Shown: in pieces, positions 25,417 to 32,601 of the stretch
How positions within the stretch are numbered: position 1 is the first letter of the stretch
How the letters are laid out: each line of letters starts with the position of its first letter
From: JALZCH01 sp036387315
GTDB taxonomy: Bacteria; Acidobacteriota; Blastocatellia; Pyrinomonadales; Pyrinomonadaceae
Assembly: GCA_036387315.1 (NCBI GenBank)
Contig: DASVTY010000084.1
Coordinates: 62,001-126,000 of the forward strand
Length of the DNA stretch: 64,000 nt
Reading direction: 5' to 3'
Program-made: the position numbers and the translations under genes
The notes under the pieces: model-generated
Database searches by the model: none
What the model was told of the DNA's origin: nothing
What the model saw: only the letters and a program-made list of their open reading frames with translations

Positions 25417-25965
25417 ATGAAACGATTTTTTATTTTCATTTTTCTGTTTTTTTCGCTCGCCGGTTTTTCCTCCGGGCAAGCTGTGACACTTCCTGCCTCG
25501 TGCCGGGAAATTCTGAACGAAAAACATCGCGGCTGGCGGTTTGCGAAAATTCTTCCTGAAATTCAGAAACATTTGCGCGAAACGGTCTCGTCGGACGACG
25601 CTCGCGGCGATTTAATCGCGGGCGATTGGAACGGCGACGGACGGCGCGATTACGCCGCACTGATCGAACACGGAACGTCGTATTCGAGCGACGGAAAGCC
25701 CGTTCTGACAAACGACGGCAAAATGTTGAAAAGAAAAGTTGCCGTGGCGTTTGTGCGAAACGGAAAATCATACGAGTATTTTCTGCTCGATGATTACGGC
25801 GATTATCTTTTGACCGAAAAAAAAGACACGCCGCTTTACGATTATTCGACGAAAAGCCGCCTGCGCTTTAAAACCGATACGATTTTCGCCGGAATTTGGG
25901 AAAAAGCCGGACGCAATTTCGTCTGGCATAAAAATAAGTTTATTTACTTTCAAACCAGCGATTAA
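25417..25965 (+). CDS. Exported protein with a Ca-binding-like DWNGDG loop
   Basis: 182 residues, function unknown. Signal peptide 1-21 (Phe-rich core, ends SSGQA). Around residues 65-80 the sequence GDWNGDGRRDYAALIE matches the D-x-(D/N)-x-D-G loop of FG-GAP/VCBS or dockerin-type calcium sites, usually found in secreted or surface proteins. The rest is beta-rich (VAVAFVRNGKSYEYFLLDDYGDYLL). The next gene starts within 31 bp, so co-transcription of the three small genes here is likely. No clear ribosome binding site. Confidence 0.7.
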   Translation: MKRFFIFIFLFFSLAGFSSGQAVTLPASCREILNEKHRGWRFAKILPEIQKHLRETVSSDDARGDLIAGDWNGDGRRDYAALIEHGTSYSSDGKPVLTNDGKMLKRKVAVAFVRNGKSYEYFLLDDYGDYLLTEKKDTPLYDYSTKSRLRFKTDTIFAGIWEKAGRNFVWHKNKFIYFQTSD

Positions 25966-25995
25966 AATTTGATTGAAACGAAATTTGAAAATTTT

Positions 25996-26691
25996 ATGAA
26001 CGCGATATCCTGGGTTTTTTCTTTGCTCACGGGCTTGATTTTAATCGTCGCCGCGCTCGTTGACGCATTTATTTTGATGTGGGGAATGGAGCATTTCAAA
26101 ACGTCGGTGAAGCCATATGCTTACGCTTTGTTCGGCATTTTGAGCCTGGTAATCATTGTTATTGCTACTGCGGTTGCCGGACCAATAAGCCTTTGGGCGG
26201 CAAAAAAAATGTATCCGAACAATAGCGGGGCTGGTTTTTTAATTTGCTTGATTGGCGGCATCCTGGCGATAGTCGTCGGCGTCGGGGCGCTGTTCGTTTC
26301 AGCGCCATTGGTTTTGGCGATCTTTGACGATCCGCTTCCTCAAGCCGGGTCAATGATGCGCCTTAAATTTCCCGAAAAAACGAAGGTTGTTTACCATAGA
26401 GACCAAAACACGCAGACTTATGACACAAAATTAATCGTCAAGCTCGACGAACCCGGCTGGGAAGAGTTTCGCCGAAATTCGCTTTTCCAAACTCAAGAAT
26501 TACGAATGGTCAGCGCCGACAACGCGCAAAACCCTCGAAATTGGCGGACGTTTGAAATCGCCGAAAGCCAAGCCCAAAGTTATCGGTGGGTGAATGTTGC
26601 CGAACCGGTGCTTTTGAAAGTTCTGGCGCGTCGCACCGACGACGGGCAAATTTACGTTTATCTTTTCCTGCAACGAAACGTAAAAATTTGA
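25996..26691 (+). CDS. Membrane protein of unknown function
   Basis: 231 residues from ATG 25996; a TTG start at 25969 would add nine residues and lies nearer the preceding stop. Three hydrophobic segments in the first half (about 1-30, 42-65, 78-110) are followed by a soluble C-terminal half with YHRDQNTQTYDTKLIVKLDEPGW and VNVAEPVLLKVLARR. No family recognised. It lies between two small genes on the same strand with gaps of about 25-30 bp. Confidence 0.65.
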   Translation: MNAISWVFSLLTGLILIVAALVDAFILMWGMEHFKTSVKPYAYALFGILSLVIIVIATAVAGPISLWAAKKMYPNNSGAGFLICLIGGILAIVVGVGALFVSAPLVLAIFDDPLPQAGSMMRLKFPEKTKVVYHRDQNTQTYDTKLIVKLDEPGWEEFRRNSLFQTQELRMVSADNAQNPRNWRTFEIAESQAQSYRWVNVAEPVLLKVLARRTDDGQIYVYLFLQRNVKI

Positions 26692-26715
26692 TTTGCCGAT
26701 TGATTTGGATTGTTT

Positions 26716-27210
26716 ATGGAACGAATAGAGTTTTACAATTCGCCTTTGAAGTTAATCTGGCTTTTTTTCTTAAATTGTCTGATGGTTGCAGGGTGCTATT
26801 TTTGCACTACCTTTGACGAAATCACGCCGAAAATTTTCGGGTGGTTTGGCATCGCTTTTTTCGGGCTGGGGTTTTTCGTCATTCCGATTCGTATTTTTCA
26901 GACGCGCCGCCCGGAAATCGTCATTGACCGTCGGGGCGTCGAAGTTTTCAGTTGGAAATGCGGCTTAATCGCCTGGCAGGAAATCCGCCGCGTTTCCGTG
27001 TCAAACATTAACGGCAATCGTTTTCTGTCGCTTGAACTCACAGACCCGGAAAAATTTTACGCCCGCTTTAGTTCCGCTTATCGTACGGCGGCAAAATGGT
27101 CGCAAGCGGCGGGCTTCGACGATGCATCAATCGGCTTTACCGGCATGCGTCCTTCGATTGACGAAGCGGTAAGTTTCATCGCGCGTGTCGCGCCGGAAAA
27201 ATTAATTTAG
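26716..27210 (+). CDS. STM3941-like membrane protein with PH-like domain
   Basis: 164 residues from ATG 26716 (an in-frame TTG lies six bases upstream). Two transmembrane helices (about 12-32 and 40-62) precede a cytoplasmic beta-rich domain with EIVIDRRGVEVFSWKCGLIAWQEIRRVSV, a pattern I associate with STM3941 and similar bacterial PH-like proteins, followed by a helical tail with SIGFTGMRPSIDEAVSFI. Function unknown; some relatives sit beside toxin genes as putative immunity proteins, but no toxin is seen here. Last gene of the plus-strand cluster, convergent with pdhC. Confidence 0.68.
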   Translation: MERIEFYNSPLKLIWLFFLNCLMVAGCYFCTTFDEITPKIFGWFGIAFFGLGFFVIPIRIFQTRRPEIVIDRRGVEVFSWKCGLIAWQEIRRVSVSNINGNRFLSLELTDPEKFYARFSSAYRTAAKWSQAAGFDDASIGFTGMRPSIDEAVSFIARVAPEKLI

Positions 27211-27247
27211 AGCGAAAAATCTTAAACAACGCCGCAGAACTATTTGA

Positions 27248-27275
27248 TAAAAATTCGCGGCTTAAGCGCGAGAAT
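27248..27275 (-). terminator. Probable intrinsic terminator after pdhC
   Basis: Read on the minus strand: ATT-CT-CGCG, loop CTTAAGC, CGCG-AAT, then a T run. The stem has a 2-nt bulge. Mirror: 36542..36569 on the plus strand. Confidence 0.45.
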
Positions 27276-27282
27276 CACGTTT

Positions 27283-28683
27283 TTACATCAACATCAACAT
27301 CGGATTTTCGAGCATTTGCTTTAAAGTTTTCAAAAACTGCGCTCCCGTCGCCCCGTCAATCACGCGATGGTCGCACGACATTGTAACGCGCATCATATTC
27401 CGCACGACGATTTCTCCATCTCGCACAACAGGTTTCGGTTCCGATTTTCCGATTGCCAGAATTCCGGCTTCGGGCGGATTAATGATTGCGGTAAATTCTT
27501 CGATTCCAAACATTCCAAGATTTGAAATCGAAAAAGTTCCGCCGGTAAATTCTTCGGGTTTGAGCTTTTTATCACGGGCGCGTCCGGCAAGCTCTTTGAC
27601 TTCCGCCGCGATTTGCGCGATGCCTTTTCCGTTTGCATTGCGAATAATCGGTGTAATCAAACCATCAGGAATTGCCACCGCGACGCCGATGTCGGCGCGT
27701 TCATAATAACGAATCGAACGGTCTTGATACGAAGCATTGACCTGCGGATGACGCATCAGAGCCGACGCGACCGTTTTGATAATTACATCGTTAATCGAAA
27801 CCTTCTTTTCTTCCGGCAAAGCCGCATTGATTTGTTTGCGGAAATCAATTGCTTTATCCATCTCGACTTCGATTGTCAGATAGAAAGTCGGAATCGGACC
27901 GATAGATTCGGTCAGACGCGAAGCGATAGCGCGGCGCATTTGCGTCGTCGGCTCTTCGCGATAAGCGGATGCTCCCGCGATTTCGGCTTGTTGAAAGCCG
28001 GGAGCGGTTGGCGCTTGTTCTCGAATTTGCGGTTGTGCCTCGGGCTGAGCTTGCGGCGCGGCTTTTTGTCCCGCGATTGCGGCTTCAATATCGCGTTTGA
28101 TAATTCGCCCGCCGGGACCTGAGCCTTGCAAATTATTCAAATTCAAACCCGCTTCAGCCGCCATTCGCGCGGCAATCGGCGAAACGATTAAACGTCCGTT
28201 TCCGCCTTCGGAAGGTTTCGATTCTGTTTGTTGAGACGCCACTTGACCTTGCTGCTCAGCGCCCGGACGCTGCGCGTCATAGCTGCGTCCGGCGGCTTCC
28301 GCCACTTCGGGCTTTTCGGAAATCGGCGCGCCCGTTTGCTGCGCTTGCGTTGAAGATTGCGGTTCGGTTTTTGTTTCGGCGGGTTTCGCCACGCTCGCGC
28401 CGTTTCCGCCGCCGATTTCAGCTAAAAGAGCGGAAATGTCTTCGCCTTCTTTGCCGGTAATCGCAATCGGATCGCCGAGCGGGACGGTTTCACCGTCACC
28501 TTTAAGGATTTTCAAAACAACGCCGTCCGTTAAAGCGGTCATTTCCATTGTCGCTTTATCGGTGTCAACTTCGGCGAGCGTTTCGCCATTTTTGAACGAT
28601 TCGCCCTCTTTTTTCAGCCAACGCGCAATTTGCCCTTCTTCCATCGTCGGTGAAAGCTTGGGCATTAAAAATTTATCAGCCAT
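27283..28683 (-). CDS. pdhC: Pyruvate dehydrogenase E2, dihydrolipoamide acetyltransferase
   Basis: 466 residues forming the core of the pyruvate dehydrogenase complex; it moves the acetyl group from E1 to CoA. One lipoyl domain (1-80) carries the lipoylated lysine in DTDKATMEM. A flexible Ala/Gln/Pro-rich linker with GAEQQ and QAQPEAQPQ follows. The E3/E1-binding domain (~165-205, SPIAARMAAEAGLNLNNLQGSGPGGRIIKRD) precedes the catalytic domain (~240-466). The latter contains GTFSISNLGMFGIEEFTAIINPP and the active-site DHRVIDGATGAQFL with catalytic His and Asp. The ATG lies 8 bp after the hicA stop in the operon pdhA-pdhB-hicB-hicA-pdhC. No E3 (lpd) gene is in the window. Confidence 0.95.
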   Translation of the reverse strand: MADKFLMPKLSPTMEEGQIARWLKKEGESFKNGETLAEVDTDKATMEMTALTDGVVLKILKGDGETVPLGDPIAITGKEGEDISALLAEIGGGNGASVAKPAETKTEPQSSTQAQQTGAPISEKPEVAEAAGRSYDAQRPGAEQQGQVASQQTESKPSEGGNGRLIVSPIAARMAAEAGLNLNNLQGSGPGGRIIKRDIEAAIAGQKAAPQAQPEAQPQIREQAPTAPGFQQAEIAGASAYREEPTTQMRRAIASRLTESIGPIPTFYLTIEVEMDKAIDFRKQINAALPEEKKVSINDVIIKTVASALMRHPQVNASYQDRSIRYYERADIGVAVAIPDGLITPIIRNANGKGIAQIAAEVKELAGRARDKKLKPEEFTGGTFSISNLGMFGIEEFTAIINPPEAGILAIGKSEPKPVVRDGEIVVRNMMRVTMSCDHRVIDGATGAQFLKTLKQMLENPMLMLM

Positions 28684-28691
28684 AAATCAAA

Positions 28692-28898
28692 TTATAAATC
28701 CTTCTCGGTCAACCCGGCTTGTTTCATTAAATATTTCAGCAAACCGGTTTTCAGCGGTTGATTGCCGTGAGCCGGCACGGAAATTCGCGCTTCGTTTCCG
28801 GTTTTGCCGTAAATGTAATGACTGCCTTGAACTCTTAACAAAATCCAACCGCTTTTCTCAAGCATTTTCGCAAAACTTTTGCCTGAAACCGATTTCAT
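28692..28898 (-). CDS. hicA: HicA-family mRNA interferase toxin
   Basis: 68 residues with the double-stranded-RNA-binding-like HicA fold. KSVSGKSFAKMLEKSGWILLRVQGSHYIY contains the catalytic histidine in GSHYIY, and VPAHGNQPLKTGLLKYLMKQAGL is the usual C-terminal half. HicA toxins cleave mRNA when not bound by HicB. Its start overlaps the hicB stop by 4 bp (ATGA), so translation is coupled, antitoxin first. The pair is embedded between the E1-beta and E2 genes of pyruvate dehydrogenase. The catalytic residue is intact, so it may be functional. Confidence 0.9.
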   Translation of the reverse strand: MKSVSGKSFAKMLEKSGWILLRVQGSHYIYGKTGNEARISVPAHGNQPLKTGLLKYLMKQAGLTEKDL

Positions 28899-29098
28899 AC
28901 GGCAATTTCCAAAACTTTGTCGGTTTCGGAAATTTGGACGGGCGAAATTTCGACCGACAGCCAGCCTTCGATAGCTTCATAAAGATTTTGCAGCAATTCT
29001 TCAAAAGTCTCGCCTTGCGTTGCGCAACCGGGAATTGCCGGAACTTCTGCCCAATAGCCGCCTTCTTCGGCTTCGTGAACCACAACCTTTAATTTCAT
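28895..29098 (-). CDS. hicB: HicB-family antitoxin, short form
   Basis: 67 residues with the HicB-like partial RNase H fold: VVVHEAEEGGYWAEVPAIPGCATQGETFEELLQNLYEAIEGWL is the diagnostic block. The C-terminal DNA-binding domain of longer HicB proteins is missing; this short form is known in the family and implies that it neutralises HicA but may not repress the operon itself. Its ATG overlaps the pdhB stop by 4 bp (ATGA), and its stop overlaps the hicA start in the same way. Confidence 0.9.
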   Translation of the reverse strand: MKLKVVVHEAEEGGYWAEVPAIPGCATQGETFEELLQNLYEAIEGWLSVEISPVQISETDKVLEIAV

Positions 29099-30078
29099 AA
29101 ATACGACACTTCTCTAACCGCCGCGATAATTTTTGGTACGTCCGGCAAAGCCGCCGCTTCGAGATTCTTCGCGTAAGGCATCGGCGCTTCCGCCGTCGAG
29201 ATGCGTTTGACGGGAGCGTCAAGATAATCAAAAGCGCGTTCCATCACCTGATGCGAAATCTCCGCGCCGACCGAGGCGAAAGCGTGCGATTCTTCGACAA
29301 TCACGAGCCGGTTCGTCTTTTTCACCGAATTGACAATCGTGTCAATGTCGAGCGGTTTAATCGTTCGCGGATCAATTACTTCAACGCTGCAAACGCCGTC
29401 TTTTTCGAGTTGTTCGGCGGCTTGAATCGCCAGCGGAACGGTCATTGAACGTGCAACAATCGTGCAGTCAGTTCCCTGGCGTTTTACATCGGCTACGCCG
29501 AGGGGAATCGTGAAATCTTCATCTTCCGGCACTTCGCCTTTGATGCCGTACATCCGTTCCTGCTCCATAAATATTACGGGATTGTCGTCGCGGATTGCTG
29601 ATTTCAACAAACCCTTAGCGTCAGCCGGAGTCGAAGGCATCACGACTTTTAAGCCGGGAAAGTTGGCGTAAAACGCTTCGAGCGCCTGCGAGTGCTGGCT
29701 GGAAACTTGATAAGCCGAACCGTTCGGACCGCGAAAGACAATCGGAATCTTAAACTCACCGCCCGACATATAAAGCATTTTCGCGGCGTGGTTAATAATC
29801 TGGTCAGCGGCTAAGATGGAAAAATTAAACGTCATAAACTCGACGACAGGTCTTAAACCAGCCATCGCCGCGCCGACGCCCAAACCGGCAAAACCAAGCT
29901 CGGTAATCGGTGCGTCAACCACGCGCTTATCGCCGAATTCCTTCCACAAACCGCGCGTCACTTTGTAAGCGCCGTCGTACTGCGCAACTTCTTCGCCGAT
30001 AATAAAAACGTTTTCGTCTCTGACAATTTCTTCGCGCAACGCTTGATTCAAAGCGTCTCTAATAGTTAAAACAGCCAT
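29095..30078 (-). CDS. pdhB: Pyruvate dehydrogenase E1 component, beta subunit
   Basis: 327 residues, the partner of E1-alpha in the thiamine-diphosphate-dependent decarboxylation of pyruvate. It starts with the standard VLTIRDALNQALREE and has IIGEEVAQYDGAYKVTRGL, DAPITELGFAGLGVGAAMAGLRPVVE (ThDP-pyrimidine domain with the cofactor-activating Glu), HSQALEAFYANFPGLKVV and a C-terminal transketolase-type domain with VIDPRTIKPLD and VEESHAFASVGAEI. Length is normal. It begins 6 bp after the pdhA stop. The stop shares ATGA with hicB. Confidence 0.95.
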   Translation of the reverse strand: MAVLTIRDALNQALREEIVRDENVFIIGEEVAQYDGAYKVTRGLWKEFGDKRVVDAPITELGFAGLGVGAAMAGLRPVVEFMTFNFSILAADQIINHAAKMLYMSGGEFKIPIVFRGPNGSAYQVSSQHSQALEAFYANFPGLKVVMPSTPADAKGLLKSAIRDDNPVIFMEQERMYGIKGEVPEDEDFTIPLGVADVKRQGTDCTIVARSMTVPLAIQAAEQLEKDGVCSVEVIDPRTIKPLDIDTIVNSVKKTNRLVIVEESHAFASVGAEISHQVMERAFDYLDAPVKRISTAEAPMPYAKNLEAAALPDVPKIIAAVREVSYL

Positions 30079-30084
30079 AAATAA

Positions 30085-31215
30085 TTAAGCGTAAACATCT
30101 GTAAATAAATCTGACTCATCCGGCAGCGGGCTTTCGTCTGCAAATTTGGTAGCTTTTTCAACCGTTTCTTTAGCACGGTTTTCCATTTCGTCAATTATGC
30201 CCGCGGAAATAACACCCGCTTCGGTCAGGCTGTGTTCAAACAACACAATCGGATCGCGCTCGCGGTATTTTTCAATTTCTGATTGCTCGCGGTATTTGCC
30301 GGGGTCGGACATCGAGTGTCCCATATAGCGGTAACAGCGCACTTCGAGAAGCGTCGGCTGCGATTCTTCGCGCGCTCTTTTAACTGCGCGTTCGACGGCT
30401 TCATAAACCGCCAGAACGTCCATTCCGTCAACAAATTCGCCAGCCATGCCGTAGCCTTCGGCTTTTTTCGAGACGCTGGCAATACTCATCGCGCGCGCCT
30501 GCGAAGTTCCCATTCCGTATTGGTTGTTTTCGCAGATATAGATAATCGGCAGATTCCAGAGCTGCGCCATATTCAAGGATTCGTGGAAAATGCCCTGATT
30601 AACCGCCGCTTCGCCGAAGAAACACAATGTTACTTGTCCGCTTTCTTTGTATTTCGCCGCATAAGCCATTCCGGTTCCGACTCCGATTTGCCCACCGACA
30701 ATTCCGTGTCCGCCGTAAAGCTCGTGTTCGGCGCTAAAAAAGTGCATGGAGCCGCCTTTGCCTTTGACCGTGCCGGTAACTTTACCGTAAAGCTCCGCCA
30801 TCACGCTTTCCGGCGAAACGCCGCGCGCCAGCGCATGGACGTGGTCGCGGTAGCTCGTAATCACCATATCTTTCGGGTCGAGCGCGGCGAAAGCGCCGAT
30901 GGCGCAGGCTTCCTGCCCGATATAAAGGTGGCAAAAACCGCCGATTTTGCCGATGCGATAAACTTCGGCGCATTTTTCCTCGAATCTGCGCGAAAGAATC
31001 ATCATTTCGAGCATTTCGAGTAGTTTTTCATTGCCGATTTTTTCAATAACCGATTTTTGATGCTCCTTGCGCTGTTCGTACTCGGCGTGAGCTTCTTCTC
31101 GATTAACTTCGTCTTTTGATTGTTCCGGGAAACCTTTGCGGGCGTAGAGCTTGGTTTCATCCGGTTTTGGCGTATCCTGTGTTTTCTGGGTTATTTGGGT
31201 TGCCGTTTCGCTCAT
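30085..31215 (-). CDS. pdhA: Pyruvate dehydrogenase E1 component, alpha subunit
   Basis: 376 residues from ATG 31215; a TTG at 31275 would add 20 residues but would sit only about 12 nt from the predicted transcription start. A ~55-residue charged N-terminal extension precedes the catalytic domain. The domain has EEKCAEVYRIGKIGGFCHLYIGQEA, SYRDHVHALARG, KGKGGSMHFF, GGHGIVGGQIGVGTG, the ThDP motif and the phosphorylation-loop-like YRYMGHSMSDPGKYR. The ThDP motif reads FFGEAAVNQG...ENNQYGMGT; the usual GDG is GEA, so the Mg-binding Asp is Glu. First gene of the pdh operon, with its own promoter at 31294-31323. Confidence 0.94.
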   Translation of the reverse strand: MSETATQITQKTQDTPKPDETKLYARKGFPEQSKDEVNREEAHAEYEQRKEHQKSVIEKIGNEKLLEMLEMMILSRRFEEKCAEVYRIGKIGGFCHLYIGQEACAIGAFAALDPKDMVITSYRDHVHALARGVSPESVMAELYGKVTGTVKGKGGSMHFFSAEHELYGGHGIVGGQIGVGTGMAYAAKYKESGQVTLCFFGEAAVNQGIFHESLNMAQLWNLPIIYICENNQYGMGTSQARAMSIASVSKKAEGYGMAGEFVDGMDVLAVYEAVERAVKRAREESQPTLLEVRCYRYMGHSMSDPGKYREQSEIEKYRERDPIVLFEHSLTEAGVISAGIIDEMENRAKETVEKATKFADESPLPDESDLFTDVYA

Positions 31216-31293
31216 TTTTTGTTCTAAACTATCCTCTGTAAGTTCGTCACCGTACAGATTTATCTTCTGAATCAAATGTAGTATTACCTAAAA

Positions 31294-31323
31294 AGTATAA
31301 GTGAAAAATGTTCGCTTGTGCAA
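31294..31323 (-). promoter_or_regulatory. Probable sigma70 promoter of the pdh operon
   Basis: Read on the minus strand: TTGCAC, 18-bp spacer, TATACT. Expected start about 75 nt before ATG 31215. Mirror: 32494..32523. The rest of the 31216-31525 divergent region holds the lipoprotein promoter and AT-rich sequence, nothing else recognised. Confidence 0.55.
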
Positions 31324-31402
31324 AAAAGTTGCTATTTGAAGGAATTTTGCGAAAAAAATCACAAATTTGTGCGCAAGTTTTGACAAAAATGCAATTTTTC
31401 GA

Positions 31403-31432
31403 TTGACTAAGTTATCGGAACATATTTATATT
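31403..31432 (+). promoter_or_regulatory. Probable sigma70 promoter of the lipoprotein gene
   Basis: TTGACT (31403-31408), 18-bp spacer, TATATT (31427-31432), leader of about 85 nt. Mirror: 32385..32414. Confidence 0.5.
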
Positions 31433-31525
31433 GTCATTCGTTCCCAAATCGCGGCAGATACCGGAAGAGGTGTTTGCTGCAAAAATAAATAGAAAATAAG
31501 AAAGTAAAACAGGAGAATAACAAAG

Positions 31526-31870
31526 ATGAAAAAGACATTAGCTCTTTCGGGTATTTTAGCTTTGGCTGCGTTGGGATTTGCTTGCGAAAGCGGCAACACC
31601 AACACCGGCAACGCAAACGCTAACAGAAACGCCAACATGACGACCACTAACACGACGACTACAACCACAACTACGACCAACACCGGCACAATGACCAATA
31701 CCGGCACAACCGGAACCAACACCGGTACAATGACCAACACCGGAACAACCGGAACCAATATGGGAAATTCGGGAACAACCGGAACCAATATGGGAAATTC
31801 GGGCAACATGGGTACCGGCAATGCTAACAGAGGCAACACTAACGGCGGCACCGGAGCCAACAGACCGTAG
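31526..31870 (+). CDS. Low-complexity Thr/Asn/Gly-rich lipoprotein
   Basis: 114 residues. Type II signal peptide MKKTLALSGILALAALGFAC with lipobox LGFAC; Cys20 would be lipidated. The mature part is almost only Thr, Asn, Gly, Met and Ser, with a run of nine Thr and repeated TNTGTMTNTGTTG and TNMGNSGTTG blocks. It is therefore expected to be a disordered surface or periplasmic chain without enzymatic activity. AGGAG (31511-31515) lies 10 nt before the ATG. It is divergent from the pdh operon and ends 17 bp before the axis hairpin. Function unknown; similar small lipoproteins are common in acidobacterial genomes as far as I recall. Confidence 0.85.
   Translation: MKKTLALSGILALAALGFACESGNTNTGNANANRNANMTTTNTTTTTTTTTNTGTMTNTGTTGTNTGTMTNTGTTGTNMGNSGTTGTNMGNSGNMGTGNANRGNTNGGTGANRP
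31679..31800 (+). repeat. Tandem coding repeats in the lipoprotein gene
   Basis: Two 39-bp units (31679-31717, 31718-31756) with a few differences overlap the start of two 30-bp units (31741-31770, 31771-31800) that differ at one base. Both periods are multiples of 3 and keep frame. Mirror: 32017..32138. Confidence 0.85.
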
Positions 31871-31886
31871 TTTGTTTGGTTAATTT

Positions 31887-31930
31887 AAAATAAAAGCGAA
31901 GGCTGAAATTTCAGCCTTCGCTTTTATTTT
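31887..31930. terminator. Lipoprotein terminator forming the axis of the palindrome
   Basis: AAAATAAAAGCGAAGGCTGAA on the left meets its exact complement with the axis between 31908 and 31909. With the A-tract before and T-tract after, it has the form of a strong intrinsic terminator 17 bp after the lipoprotein stop. Because everything beyond the axis is mirror copy, the true right half of the hairpin and the sequence after it cannot be known from this window. Confidence 0.8.
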
Positions 31931-31946
31931 AAATTAACCAAACAAA

Positions 31947-32291
31947 CTACGGTCTGTTGGCTCCGGTGCCGCCGTTAGTGTTGCCTCTGTTAGCATTGCC
32001 GGTACCCATGTTGCCCGAATTTCCCATATTGGTTCCGGTTGTTCCCGAATTTCCCATATTGGTTCCGGTTGTTCCGGTGTTGGTCATTGTACCGGTGTTG
32101 GTTCCGGTTGTGCCGGTATTGGTCATTGTGCCGGTGTTGGTCGTAGTTGTGGTTGTAGTCGTCGTGTTAGTGGTCGTCATGTTGGCGTTTCTGTTAGCGT
32201 TTGCGTTGCCGGTGTTGGTGTTGCCGCTTTCGCAAGCAAATCCCAACGCAGCCAAAGCTAAAATACCCGAAAGAGCTAATGTCTTTTTCAT
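31947..32291 (-). CDS. Low-complexity lipoprotein (mirror copy)
   Basis: Exact mirror of 31526..31870: lipobox LGFAC and a Thr/Asn/Gly-rich chain. The two copies converge on the axis hairpin. Confidence 0.8.
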   Translation of the reverse strand: MKKTLALSGILALAALGFACESGNTNTGNANANRNANMTTTNTTTTTTTTTNTGTMTNTGTTGTNTGTMTNTGTTGTNMGNSGTTGTNMGNSGNMGTGNANRGNTNGGTGANRP

Positions 32292-32601
32292 CTTTGTTAT
32301 TCTCCTGTTTTACTTTCTTATTTTCTATTTATTTTTGCAGCAAACACCTCTTCCGGTATCTGCCGCGATTTGGGAACGAATGACAATATAAATATGTTCC
32401 GATAACTTAGTCAATCGAAAAATTGCATTTTTGTCAAAACTTGCGCACAAATTTGTGATTTTTTTCGCAAAATTCCTTCAAATAGCAACTTTTTTGCACA
32501 AGCGAACATTTTTCACTTATACTTTTTAGGTAATACTACATTTGATTCAGAAGATAAATCTGTACGGTGACGAACTTACAGAGGATAGTTTAGAACAAAA
32601 A

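Larger units (their letters stand above)
1..31908 (+). repeat. Left arm of a perfect giant inverted repeat
   Basis: Every base pairs with its complement at 63817 - x, with no spacer at the axis (31908/31909). Gene ends, antisense frames and intergenic repeats all map exactly, for example 336..1679 to 62138..63481 and 10451..13792 to 50025..53366. The absence of any silent-site difference means a very recent copy or, more likely, a fold-back in amplification or assembly. The arm probably extends left of base 1. Confidence 0.98.

Noticed and set aside
30283..31023. 246-codon open frame on the plus strand
   Set aside because: Antisense to pdhA, which is certain; no independent start signal or family resemblance.
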